In this document: positions 17,231 through 25,197 of the stretch, one piece after another | Layout of the letters: every line of letters begins with the position of its first letter | How positions within the stretch are numbered: position 1 is the stretch's first letter | From: an uncultured Acidobacteriota bacterium | GTDB taxonomy: Bacteria; Acidobacteriota; Terriglobia; Bryobacterales; Bryobacteraceae | Direction of reading: 5' to 3' | NCBI GenBank assembly: GCA_902825945.1 | Contig: CADECY010000064.1 | Span: 1-33,783, forward strand | DNA: 33,783 bases | The notes under the pieces: model-generated | Told to the model about the DNA's origin: nothing | Database searches by the model: none | The model's input: only the letters and a program-made list of their open reading frames with translations | Translations under genes and position numbers: made by a program

Positions 17231-20200
17231 CTACCCCGCCCTTGGTTCCACCGCTGTCACCGCCTCGCGGATCGCCTGGGCCAACTCCGCAACATTGACG
17301 GGCTTGCTGACGTAGCCGTCCATTCCCGCCTGAAGACAGCTCTCACGGTCGCCCTTCATCGCATTCGCCGTCAACGCGACGATCGGGATCCGCCCGCCCG
17401 CGCCCTCCCGCCGCCGGATCAGCGCGGTCGCCTGGAATCCATCGACCTCGGGCATCTGCACGTCCATCAGAATCAGATCGTAGCCGCGCATTCCGCTCAT
17501 CTCGTAGGCGATGCCGCCGTTGGGCGCGAGTTCCACGCGGTGACCCATCCGTTCGAGCATTTTCGAGATCACCCGCTGGTTGACCGAATTGTCCTCGGCA
17601 AGCAGGATACACAGCGGTGCCGCCGAAGCCGCCGCCGTTTCCACCATGGGGGCTACGGGCAATTCGGCGAGCGGCAGCGTGAGGTCGAAGGTGAACTCCG
17701 ATCCGCGCGCCTCCTCGCTTCGCGCCGTGATCTTGCCTCCCATCAACTCGACGAGCTTGCGCGAAATCGGAAGGCCGAGCCCGGTTCCGCCGTAGTGCCG
17801 TGTCGTCGAGCCGTCCGCTTGGCGGAATCGCTCGAAGACATGTTCGAGCTTGTTCGCCGGAATACCGATGCCGGTGTCGGACACGCGGAACCGGAGCGTC
17901 ACCACCGTCGTGGTTGCCACCAGCACGCTGGTTTCCACGGTGACGCCACCTTCGTGGGTGAACTTGATCGCGTTTCCGATCAGGTTGAGCAGCACTTGGC
18001 GAATCCGCAACATGTCGCCGAGGACCGCTTCGGGAACCTCTCGAGCGATTTTGGAAACGAGCATGAGCTTTTTCCGCCGCGCGGGAGCCTCCATCGTGCG
18101 CACTGCTTCGTTCATGCATTCGCGCAACGAGAAGGGCTGGGCGGAGATCTCGAGGCGCCCCGCTTCGATCTTCGAGAGATCGAGGATGTCGTTGAGCACC
18201 GAGAGCAGGCTCTCGGCGGAACTGTTCGCCGTCTCGACGAATTCACGCTGCTCCCCTTCGAGGCCGGTGGCTAGCGCAAGTTGCGTCATTCCGAGGATGC
18301 CGTTCATCGGCGTCCGAATCTCGTGACTCACGTTGGCGAGGAACTCGCTCTTGAGACGGCTCGCTTCCTCGGCGCGATTCTTGGCGGACTCGAGTTCGCG
18401 AGTCCGTTCGGCGATCGTCTCCTCGAGCTTGCGTTGATAAGCTTCGTGCCGCGACACGCGCCACTTGTATCCGCCAGCCACGGCGAATCCCGCCAAGGCG
18501 GCGGCAATCGCCGCGAACCAGGGTGTCTGGAAGAATCGCGGCTCCACCACGAAATCGAACGCGGCGGGCTGGCCGTTCCATTTCCCGCTCCCGTGGCGGC
18601 CGCGGACCGCGAAGCGATATCGGCCGGGCGAGAGGTTACCGTACCGGTAGGTCGAAGTCTGGGAGTCCTCCCAGGCTGTGTCGACCACCGCGCCCCAGCC
18701 GGTTTTGCCTGTCAGCCGGTGCTGGAATCCGACATTGCCATCAGCGAGAGCTAGCGTCGCGTAGTCGACGCGCAGCGAGTTCCGGCCCGGGCCGGCACGG
18801 CCCTCCTTGTTCGGATCGGCGGGCTCGCCTCCGAGCATGATCGAGGAGAGCAGCACGGGCGGCGCGCCCGGATCCGGCTTCCCGGACCGCCGGTAGCGCG
18901 ACAGCCCTCGGCTGGTGCCCGCGTACATCGATCCATCGGAGGCGAAGAACAGGGCTCGCGAGTTGCAGTCGTCCCAGACCAAGCCGTTCGACGAGCGATA
19001 CCAAGACCACGACCTGCCATCGCCGACGGCCAGTCCGCGATCGGTTCCGGCCCAGATCTTCCCTTCCCTATCGGCACCCAACGAGACGATGTAGCTCCGT
19101 GGCGCTCCCGCGAAAGCCGTCCGGCTGATGGCGCGCTGGTCCTGAAAATTGGCGTCAGATCGCTCCCTGGCGGCTCGGTTTCGGCTCGCGGTTTGGTCTT
19201 GTTTGGCAGCCGCAGCCAGAGCCGTGGGCGCTCCCTCCGTGTCCATTCCCTCGAGCTTCCACTTCCCGTTCTCTTCCGTGAGGCGCACGATTCCACCCGG
19301 ATCGCGATACGCGGTCCAAATGGAGCCGTCGGGTGCCGTGGCCAGAGCGCTGACGAAATCGTGGACGAGCCCGTCCTTCTTGGTGAAGGCACGCCATGTG
19401 CCGTTCTGATACAGGTAGAGTCCAGCCGTTCCCGTAAACCACAGCCGGCCCTTCGCATCTTCGGCCGCATCGAAGAAGCCAGTCCTTTCCGGGACTCCCC
19501 CAGGGGTCCGCTCTTCGAAACGGACCATGCTCTCTTCCCTGCCCGCAGCCGGAACGGTGCTGCGCCAGAGTCCGTAGGTTCCGGCCACCCAGAGATGTCC
19601 GGCGCGATCGGCCAGCAGCTTCCGGGCGTTGATGGCGGTCAGACCGGATTCACGGCCTGCCTTCGTCGCTGATTTCCCGTCAGGCGCGATGCGATATACG
19701 CCACCTTGGTTGTCGCACGCCCAGATCGCACCGTCCGCTGTCTCAGCCAGCGAGTAGTGAGTGTGGACGGAAGTCAGGCTGACCGCGCGGAATACACGCC
19801 GCTCGCCCGGCTCCGCCACCTGAAGACCGGTCTCGCCGCCAGCCCACAGCCTGCCGCGCGAGTCTTCGAGAATCGCCCAAACGGAATCATGACTCAGTCC
19901 CTCTGATCGAGTCCAGCTCTCCCACTCACGGTATCCGACCCAGCGGATCAAGCCCACGCCCGCCGAACCGATCCATACCGCCCCTTGCCGGTCCACCAGG
20001 ACGGCTGTCGGTGCGTGCGCCGGCATTCCGCGAGAGGCGTCCGCCGATAGCCATCGATCGCCGAGGCGGACGGCGATTCCGTCGCGCGTAGTCGCAATCG
20101 GAGCACCGGAAGGATCAAATGCGATCTCGGATTTGCGGTCCTGCACCGGTGGCAGGTTGCCCGTGAGGTCCTCGGTCTTGCCGTCCGGCCTCCGAACCCA

Positions 20201-20890
20201 GAAGCTCTGCACGGCGCGCAGATAGAGACTGCCGTTGGACGACTCGATCGCGTCCCAACCCTGAAGGGGCAGGCCCGCGTCGTCCAAGGCGGCCTCGAGC
20301 CGCCCGGGTTCGATTCGCATCAGGTGGTCTCCGCAGGCGAACCGGGCAACGCCGGCTGCGTCGACGTGCAGACTTCGCACGCGGCAGCTTTCGGCGGGTA
20401 GCTTTACAGCGTCGAAGGTCCAGTGCTCGCCGCGGCGCGAGGCTCGCGTGACACCGCCGTGATGCGCGAGAAAGACGTGGCCCGTCTTGCTCGAGGCGAT
20501 GCCGTGCCGGAAGAAGGCTTGTCCCCAGGGAGGCAGCGCCAGATTCGCGGAATGAAACCGCCCGCCGTGAAGGTAGGCCACGCCGTGATTGGTTCCGGTC
20601 CAGAGAGTCCCGTCCGGGCTTTCGTGGATCGACTGAACGTAGGTTCCTGGCATGCCCGTCTTGGTGCCGAAGTCGATGAAGCGGGAGCCATCGAAACGGA
20701 ACAGCCCGTTCTGGGTTCCCGCCCAGAGGAATCCGGCGCGATCCTGATAGAGCGTCTCGGCGCTGAGGTTGTCGAGCCCGTACGACTGGCCATACTCCCG
20801 GAACAGGAAACGTTGCGCGGAAGCGGTTGCGGAGATAGCGATGAGGAGAGACAGTGCTCGGGCGAGCCGGAAGCGCCGGATTCTGCTCAT
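17231..20890 (-). CDS. hybrid sensor histidine kinase with beta-propeller sensor
   Basis: 1219 residues. Signal peptide (1-25, SATASAQ), then a long periplasmic sensor of two-component-regulator propeller repeats (WAGTQNGLFRFDG, LWTGTNHGVAYL, VWIGSAGVGLIRW, KIWAGTDRGLAVGDG and others). A Y_Y_Y-like domain follows (YRYGNLSPGRYRFAVRGRHGSG), one membrane span (about 788-808, WFAAIAAALAGFAVAGG) and a coiled linker. The HisKA H-box is SHEIRTPMNGILG with phospho-acceptor H856. The ATPase has NLIGNAIKFTHEGG, DTGIGIP and GGTGLGLPISRKLVELMGG. The C-terminal receiver has AEDNSVNQ and phospho-acceptor D1143 in LILMDVQMPEVDG, with T and K in VALTANA and YVSKP. No DNA-binding domain is fused, so output must go through another protein. 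Such one-spanners often sense glycan fragments in gut and soil bacteria; here no regulon is evident. The linker-like segment near 575-605 (KQDQTASRNRAARERSDAN) interrupts the propeller. Confidence 0.95.
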   Translation of the reverse strand: MSRIRRFRLARALSLLIAISATASAQRFLFREYGQSYGLDNLSAETLYQDRAGFLWAGTQNGLFRFDGSRFIDFGTKTGMPGTYVQSIHESPDGTLWTGTNHGVAYLHGGRFHSANLALPPWGQAFFRHGIASSKTGHVFLAHHGGVTRASRRGEHWTFDAVKLPAESCRVRSLHVDAAGVARFACGDHLMRIEPGRLEAALDDAGLPLQGWDAIESSNGSLYLRAVQSFWVRRPDGKTEDLTGNLPPVQDRKSEIAFDPSGAPIATTRDGIAVRLGDRWLSADASRGMPAHAPTAVLVDRQGAVWIGSAGVGLIRWVGYREWESWTRSEGLSHDSVWAILEDSRGRLWAGGETGLQVAEPGERRVFRAVSLTSVHTHYSLAETADGAIWACDNQGGVYRIAPDGKSATKAGRESGLTAINARKLLADRAGHLWVAGTYGLWRSTVPAAGREESMVRFEERTPGGVPERTGFFDAAEDAKGRLWFTGTAGLYLYQNGTWRAFTKKDGLVHDFVSALATAPDGSIWTAYRDPGGIVRLTEENGKWKLEGMDTEGAPTALAAAAKQDQTASRNRAARERSDANFQDQRAISRTAFAGAPRSYIVSLGADREGKIWAGTDRGLAVGDGRSWSWYRSSNGLVWDDCNSRALFFASDGSMYAGTSRGLSRYRRSGKPDPGAPPVLLSSIMLGGEPADPNKEGRAGPGRNSLRVDYATLALADGNVGFQHRLTGKTGWGAVVDTAWEDSQTSTYRYGNLSPGRYRFAVRGRHGSGKWNGQPAAFDFVVEPRFFQTPWFAAIAAALAGFAVAGGYKWRVSRHEAYQRKLEETIAERTRELESAKNRAEEASRLKSEFLANVSHEIRTPMNGILGMTQLALATGLEGEQREFVETANSSAESLLSVLNDILDLSKIEAGRLEISAQPFSLRECMNEAVRTMEAPARRKKLMLVSKIAREVPEAVLGDMLRIRQVLLNLIGNAIKFTHEGGVTVETSVLVATTTVVTLRFRVSDTGIGIPANKLEHVFERFRQADGSTTRHYGGTGLGLPISRKLVELMGGKITARSEEARGSEFTFDLTLPLAELPVAPMVETAAASAAPLCILLAEDNSVNQRVISKMLERMGHRVELAPNGGIAYEMSGMRGYDLILMDVQMPEVDGFQATALIRRREGAGGRIPIVALTANAMKGDRESCLQAGMDGYVSKPVNVAELAQAIREAVTAVEPRAG

Positions 20891-20981
20891 GGGTATCAGC
20901 CTTATCCCCTATCGGACGGCGGGAAATACCGCTGTAGTGGTGATGTCGGCAGGAAAACGTCCGCCCGGGCGGAGGAGGGGA

Positions 20982-21219
20982 TTTCCGTGGGACATCACCT
21001 ACAGGGAATATTCGCAATCGGCCCGGAATGAGGGGTTTGTGAAACATTTCCGCCCCACATCACCGCTGTGACGCCTCGTTTTCCGTCCCACATCACCGAT
21101 GGAGGCGATTTCCGCTCCGCATCACCGCTCGGCGGTCCGCTTTTCCGCCCCACATCACCACTTTTTCCGCCAGACATCACCGTCAGGGGCGTTTCGCGGT
21201 GTTTCCGCCCCAGATCACC
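20982..21219 (+). repeat. iteron-like 18-mers, forward group (7 copies)
   Basis: Copies of TTTCCGCCCCACATCACC or close variants start at 20982, 21047, 21080, 21109, 21142, 21164 and 21202. TTTCCG and ATCACC are invariant in nearly all; the middle varies (GCCCCAC, GTCCCAC, GCTCCGC, GCCAGAC). Spacing is 22-65 bp, mostly 22-38. They lie upstream of the Rep gene, as binding iterons do in plasmid origins. Confidence 0.85.
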
Positions 21220-21234
21220 CTCGGAATCACCTGA

Positions 21235-21341
21235 AGTGAGGGCCGACGGAAGCCTGAGTGATGACCGGAGGATCTCCTAGTGATGGCTGACGGAAATGGC
21301 CGGTGTGGGCCGGAGGAAATTTTCGTGACCGCCGACGGAAC
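21235..21341 (-). repeat. iteron-like 18-mers, inverse group (5 copies, 22-bp period)
   Basis: Units related to the reverse complement of the forward iteron (GGTGATGTGGGGCGGAAA) start at 21235, 21257, 21279, 21302 and 21324, so the period is 22, 22, 23 and 22 bp, two helical turns. The best copy is AGTGATGGCTGACGGAAA at 21279-21296. This phased array ends about 120 bp before the rep start, placing bound protein on one face of the helix. It is a typical arrangement for replication-initiator binding. Confidence 0.8.
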
Positions 21342-21459
21342 AAAAGATGTCATAAGCATCACAAAACAAAGAGGATCTTGGCGGCTAGAGTTCTTAGATT
21401 GTATGTGTCAGACGTACACAGACACCAACAGCTAGCGGGCCTGTTGCAATCGGTACAAA

Positions 21460-22995
21460 ATGTATGGCAGCATAAACACGCCAACCTGGATGAATCCTTC
21501 AAACGATCTCCTTCCCTCCCCCAAGGATCGGAACGAAGTAGTCCGCGTCGAAAAGAACCTGAATTCGTTCGGGTTCTTCACTCCGTCGCACAAGCGCCTG
21601 GAAGGCGTGAGCGAGAAGACGGTCACCGTCTTCGTCCGGAACCAAGGCGGACAACGCGCCGAAGCCCGTGCCACGATTTTACCGAACGCGAAGCTGGGAC
21701 TGCCGACCACGGCCGATCAGGACAAATACTACGCGTTTCAGAAGATCGTCGAGGACATCCGGCGCCGCGATGGGCGCGTCGCGAATCCGGTCGGATTCAC
21801 CTCGGCGCACATGCTGCGCATCCTCGGCCGCAAGAAATCGGGCCAAGGCTACAAGGAAATAGCGGACTGGCTCGAGCGCATGACGCTCACCGGCATCCGG
21901 TCGGAAGGCGTGGTTTATCTCGCCGGAGCCAAGAAGTATGCCCGCGACACGTTCACCGTATTCTCGCGAACGATCACCATGGGTCAGGAGATGCCCGACG
22001 GCGGCCGGGCTGAGCAGAACTATGTCTGGTTGAGCGAGTGGCAGCTCGAAAACCTGAACGCGAGCCACGTGCTGCCGATCGACTACGAAGCCTACCGCGC
22101 ACTTCGCCTGAACATCTCGAAAGCGCTCGTGCCGCTGGTGCAGATCTGGTTTTACGCCGCGCGCCGCAACGCGATGATCTGTATCGAGAAGAAGTACTCG
22201 GAGCTGTGCGAGCTGCTGAGCATCCGGCGCTACGCGCACCTTTCGAAGATCAAGGAGATACTCGGGCCTTCTCTCGACGAGTTGAAGGACCTACAGATTC
22301 TCCAATTCTGGGACGTACAACGGACCGCGGACAAGTCCGACTACAAGATCGTGCTGATGCCGGGCGAGCGCTTCATGACCGACCGGCGCGCGCGCCTCAT
22401 GGACGGCTCGCAACCTCGGGCGGCGATCGATCCGAAGTTCGAGGCGGGAGTCCAGGCGCTGGTCTCACGCGGTGTGCTCGAGGAACGCGCGCGGCGGATC
22501 CTGATGGATTGTCCGGACGATCAGCCAGTGCTCGACCAGCTCGAGTACGGCGACTCCGAGATCGCCCGGCGGCAAAGCTCGCGCGATCCGATCCAGAATC
22601 CGGGCGGATTCTACGTCTACCTCGTACAGAGCAATTTCCCGGTCCCGGCGGCGTTCGAGACGTCGCGGAAACGCGAGCTGCGGCGGGTGGTTCCCGGGAA
22701 TGGGGACGCCGAGCGGGAGCTTCGGCTGCAGACGATGCGGATCGAATACCAGGAATTTCGCGAGCGGGAGACGGACGAATGGTTGCGGAGCCAGTTTACT
22801 CCGAACGAGATCGAGGCGATGGTGAAGTCGGCCCGCGCGGCGATTCTGCGCGAGACACCGGATTTACGCTTGCCCGAGCCGGCGTTGCATGAATTCGCCC
22901 TGCGGCGGGTGCTCGAGAACTTCGCCGATCAGACGATCTCATTGAGTTTCGAGGAGTTCACGGCGCGGCAATCGCAGATGTCGCTGCCATTGTAG
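21460..22995 (+). CDS. plasmid-type replication initiator protein
   Basis: 511 residues, resembling replication initiator protein A/TrfA-like two-winged-helix Rep proteins. The first winged-helix region (about 75-160) contains KLGLPTTADQDKYYAFQKIV and FTSAHMLRILGRKKSGQGYK followed by WLERMTLTGI. The second (about 210-305) contains ISKALVPLVQIWFY, KKYSELCELLSIRR and LDELKDLQILQFW. The C-terminal part (about 340-511) is charged and helical. The role would be iteron binding and origin opening. The array of 18-mers upstream and the par genes downstream support this. ATG 21460 or ATG 21490 could be the start; neither has a clear Shine-Dalgarno. Family membership is from remembered motif shape, not a search. 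Confidence 0.8.
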   Translation: MYGSINTPTWMNPSNDLLPSPKDRNEVVRVEKNLNSFGFFTPSHKRLEGVSEKTVTVFVRNQGGQRAEARATILPNAKLGLPTTADQDKYYAFQKIVEDIRRRDGRVANPVGFTSAHMLRILGRKKSGQGYKEIADWLERMTLTGIRSEGVVYLAGAKKYARDTFTVFSRTITMGQEMPDGGRAEQNYVWLSEWQLENLNASHVLPIDYEAYRALRLNISKALVPLVQIWFYAARRNAMICIEKKYSELCELLSIRRYAHLSKIKEILGPSLDELKDLQILQFWDVQRTADKSDYKIVLMPGERFMTDRRARLMDGSQPRAAIDPKFEAGVQALVSRGVLEERARRILMDCPDDQPVLDQLEYGDSEIARRQSSRDPIQNPGGFYVYLVQSNFPVPAAFETSRKRELRRVVPGNGDAERELRLQTMRIEYQEFRERETDEWLRSQFTPNEIEAMVKSARAAILRETPDLRLPEPALHEFALRRVLENFADQTISLSFEEFTARQSQMSLPL

Positions 22996-23087
22996 GTATC
23001 CGCGTAGGCGCGTAGCGGGATACACTGCTACGCGACGGGCCGGATACCTGAGGTTTCGAGTAGTAAACTACTTGGATAGGCGGGTAG
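22992..23087 (-). repeat. octamer array A (CTACNCGN), upstream of parA
   Basis: On the minus strand two runs occur in exact 8-bp register. One covers 22992-23015, containing CTACGCGC and CTACGCGG; the other covers 23056-23087 and reads CTACCCGC, CTATCCAA, GTAGTTTA, CTACTCGA. A single plus-strand CTACGCGA lies between them at 23028-23035. The array fills the rep-parA gap and ends 12 bp before parA, so binding here would also cover the parA promoter and allow autoregulation. Confidence 0.8.
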
Positions 23088-23099
23088 AATGGAGGCGTT

Positions 23100-23714
23100 A
23101 TGGTAATCACCGTGGCCAGTTTCAAGGGCGGAGTTGGCAAGACGACCACTGCGGTCCACCTCGCGGCTTTTCTTCAGAAACATGCCCCGACGATGCTGGT
23201 CGACGGCGATCCCAACCGTTCCTCCACGGAATGGGGACGGCATGGCAAGCTTCCCTTTCGGGTGGTGACCGAGCGCGAGGCGGCGCTCCACGCCCGCGAG
23301 TTCGAGCACATCGTGATCGACACGAAGGCGCGGCCTGAGGAAGAGGATCTCAAGGAGCTGGCACGAGGCTGCCACCTGCTCGTGATTCCCTGCACTCCCG
23401 ACCCGCTTTCGCTTCAGGCGCTGCGGCTGACCATCCAGTCGCTCCAGGCGATCGGTGCGGATCGCTACCGGGTCCTGCTGACCGTGGTACCGCCGAAGCC
23501 GAGCCGCGACGGCGAAGACGCGCGCGAGATGCTTTCGTCGCTGGGGGTTCCGGTGTTTTCCACCTCGATCCGGCGCCTGGTCGCGTTCCAGCGAGCGGTG
23601 CTCGAGGGCACGACGGTGGCCGAGGTGGAAGATCCGCGATCGCGCGCGGGTTGGGAGGACTACGACGCGATCGGAAATGAGATGTTGGGGTTGGCTACGC
23701 GAGCAGCCGCGTAG
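23100..23714 (+). CDS. parA: ParA-family partition ATPase, small ParF-like
   Basis: 204 residues, a deviant-Walker ATPase with no N-terminal DNA-binding extension, so of the small plasmid type (ParF-like, about 206 residues) rather than the chromosomal Soj type. Walker A is FKGGVGKTT with K9 and K14; Walker A' is LVDGDPNRSS with D35/D37; a Walker B-like HIVIDT lies near 72. It would form ATP-dependent assemblies that move replicon copies when stimulated by a centromere-bound partner. ATG 23100 has GGAGG at 23091-23095. The octamer array upstream and the RHH gene downstream complete a par operon. The stop falls inside octamer array B. I use parA as the family name only. Confidence 0.9.
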   Translation: MVITVASFKGGVGKTTTAVHLAAFLQKHAPTMLVDGDPNRSSTEWGRHGKLPFRVVTEREAALHAREFEHIVIDTKARPEEEDLKELARGCHLLVIPCTPDPLSLQALRLTIQSLQAIGADRYRVLLTVVPPKPSRDGEDAREMLSSLGVPVFSTSIRRLVAFQRAVLEGTTVAEVEDPRSRAGWEDYDAIGNEMLGLATRAAA

Positions 23715-23742
23715 CTGGATAGACAAGTACGCGAGTATACGG
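23695..23742 (+). repeat. octamer array B across the parA/parB junction
   Basis: Six consecutive 8-bp units without a slip: CTACGCGA, GCAGCCGC, GTAGCTGG, ATAGACAA, GTACGCGA, GTATACGG. The parA stop codon (23712-23714) lies inside, and the next gene's ATG is 8 bp past the end. Conserved bases are the TA(C) near the start and CG near the end of each unit. Confidence 0.75.
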
Positions 23743-23749
23743 ATAGATC

Positions 23750-24097
23750 ATGGCCAAGAATCGATTCGCCGCACTGCTGGAAGAAAAGGGTGTTCCCGCC
23801 GCAGCTATCGCCGAGGAGCCACCGCCTACGCGGCTACCTGACTCCGTGTCTATTCGAGTAGGCGCGGAGCCGGCCGCGCCTATTCCTCCACCGGCGCCTC
23901 CCGCGCCGGTAGCGGCTGCCGCTCTCAAGACCGGCAAGCGCTCTGATCCAAACTACCGCCAGATTTCGACCTACGTTCGGTCGGACCTCTACAAGCAGGT
24001 GCGGAAGCGGCTCACCGACGAAGAGCGCGATTTCGCGGAGCTGCTCGACGAGTTGCTCGAAAGGTGGATCGGAAACGAGCCCTTGCACGGGGCCTAG
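23750..24097 (+). CDS. ParG-like ribbon-helix-helix centromere-binding protein
   Basis: 115 residues. The N-terminal half is Pro/Ala-rich and flexible (PPTRLPDSVSIRV, APIPPPAPPAPVAAAALK). The C-terminal 50 residues fit a CopG/MetJ-Arc ribbon-helix-helix: strand RQISTYV, helix SDLYKQVRKRL, turn TDEERD, helix FAELLDELLERWIG. A small RHH protein with a mobile tail downstream of a small ParA is the ParG arrangement, in which the tail activates the ATPase and the RHH binds direct repeats at the centromere and represses the operon. It starts 35 bp after parA. Octamer array C lies inside its coding sequence. The role is inferred from fold and position; no sequence match to ParG is claimed. Confidence 0.75.
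   Translation: MAKNRFAALLEEKGVPAAAIAEEPPPTRLPDSVSIRVGAEPAAPIPPPAPPAPVAAAALKTGKRSDPNYRQISTYVRSDLYKQVRKRLTDEERDFAELLDELLERWIGNEPLHGA
23826..23865 (+). repeat. octamer array C inside the parB-like coding sequence
   Basis: Five contiguous 8-bp units in register: CTACGCGG, CTACCTGA, CTCCGTGT, CTATTCGA, GTAGGCGC. They encode part of the flexible Pro-rich tail, where protein sequence is least constrained, so a DNA-level site could be tolerated. Confidence 0.7.
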
Positions 24098-24900
24098 TGC
24101 CTACCCGCCTACTTGGCCAGGTGGCTACCCGGGTGGTCGCGGAGCCCGCCTCTCAGGATATGCCGTGCCGGCGTATGCCCTGTTGCGTTGAGCGGCTATT
24201 GGCGGAGGCAACGGTTGGAGGTTGTTCGGGAACGGCCATTTGGGGAGCGAATCGGTCCCTGCGGGATTCCGGTGCCTACGCGCCTACCCGGATGGTCGCG
24301 TAACTGAACGGCGGCGGAGCCCGCGTGTGGAAGAGTGCCCGTGCTGGGTGACCGGCAGCCAGCGGCAAATGGGGCCGAATCGAGCCTGAGCGATTCGAGT
24401 GCCTGCTCGTCTACCTGGCAATTCGCCAACTGAGTAGCCGAGGAGCCACGCGCCAGAATGTGCCGTGTCGGAGCATGTCCCGCGTTGCGGTGAGCGGAGG
24501 GCGGGGGAGGCAACGGCTGGCGAGTGCCGGGTGCGGCCCCAATGGAGACCGAAATCGAGCCTGCGGGACTCGGCTACCTACTCATCTACCTGGCAAGTCG
24601 GCTACCCGGACAGTCGCGGGTTCGCCACTCCATAATGTGCTGTGTCCGGCGAATGCCTGTGTGGTGAGCGGCTGGTCGGGAGGCAACGGTCGATGGTTGC
24701 TCAGGGAGCGGCCATGGGACAGCCACATAGGATCAGATCAGGGGCGCCTACTCGACTACCCGGCTACGCGAGCAGTCGACTATCTGGACAACCGCGCCGC
24801 GCGCGGCGCCAGAGTCTGCCGTGTGAGCTCAGTCCCGTGTCGCGCTGGCCGGACGGCGGGGGCGGGCCACGGACCGCGGAATCGAGTACCTGCAGGAGGA
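24098..24900 (+). repeat. five degenerate ~127-175-bp tandem units, each opening with octamers
   Basis: Non-coding. Octamer runs open each unit: 24101-24140 (CTACCCGC, CTACTTGG, CCAGGTGG, CTACCCGG, GTGGTCGC), 24276-24299 (CTACGCGC, CTACCCGG, ATGGTCGC), 24403-24418 (CTGCTCGT, CTACCTGG), 24578-24617 (CTACTCAT, CTACCTGG, CAAGTCGG, CTACCCGG, ACAGTCGC) and 24748-24795 (CTACTCGA, CTACCCGG, CTACGCGA, GCAGTCGA, CTATCTGG, ACAACCGC). Unit periods are 175, 127, 175 and 170 bp. The remaining part of each unit is also conserved: GGAGGCAACGG recurs at 24204, 24506 and 24679, with a GCCGTG/GTGAGCGG neighbourhood before it and TCGAGCCTG/GCGGGA-type ends. Open frames here are not convincing. The region is a candidate partition centromere. 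Confidence 0.8.
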
Positions 24901-25197
24901 GTCAGTCAAGCGGCTGCTCACGCACCAGCCCGCCGCCTACTCGCGCAGTTGCCAAGCGGCCCCCGCCGTCACTCGGGCGTTCTCCTCGCGGGCGCGGAAA
25001 CCAGCCCCTAATCGCATTACCTGAGCAAGCCGGACTTCCGTTCATACCGGTCCACGCGATCGCGGATGTCGATTGAACTGCCACAAGTGAAGAGAAACCC
25101 CCGCCTTGCGCGAGACCTAACCCTGTGATAATATTGACTTTAAGCTGGATTGCCCTAGGTGACTCCATGCCACCGATGTGGCACGGTACTGGCTCGA
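24901..25197. other. intergenic stretch, end of repeat field to scpA
   Basis: No gene or terminator recognised. A promoter-like TGTGATAAT at about 25124-25132 with TTGCGC at 25106-25111 (15-bp spacing) faces the plus strand, but no plus-strand gene follows, so it is weak evidence. Confidence 0.4.

Larger units (their letters stand above)
20891..21459. other. putative iteron-type replication origin region
   Basis: Intergenic region of 569 bp between the divergent kinase and rep genes. It holds seven forward and five inverse 18-bp iteron-like units (separate entries), then an A+T-richer segment (about 21338-21380) containing AACAAAAGATGTCATAAGC that could be a duplex-unwinding element. The imperfect dyads GTGTC/GACAC and TGTGT/ACACA near 21400-21425 lie just before rep and could be a Rep operator. 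The best DnaA-box resemblance, TTATCCCCT near 20899, matches only 7 of 9. Origin function is inferred from layout. Confidence 0.7.

Noticed and set aside
20896..20907. DnaA box near the iterons
   Set aside because: TTATCCCCT matches only 7 of 9 consensus positions and stands alone.
22992..24795. CRISPR array interpretation of the octamer runs
   Set aside because: Units are 8 bp and contiguous, with no spacers and no cas genes.
24064..25076. Several 60-180-codon ORFs in the repeat field
   Set aside because: They read through tandem repeats in different frames, are Arg/Gly/Ala-rich and have no domain; the DNA-level periodicity explains the region better.
25106..25132. Promoter with extended -10 TGTGATAAT
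   Set aside because: Spacing is 15 bp and no plus-strand gene follows; kept only as a remark in the intergenic entry.
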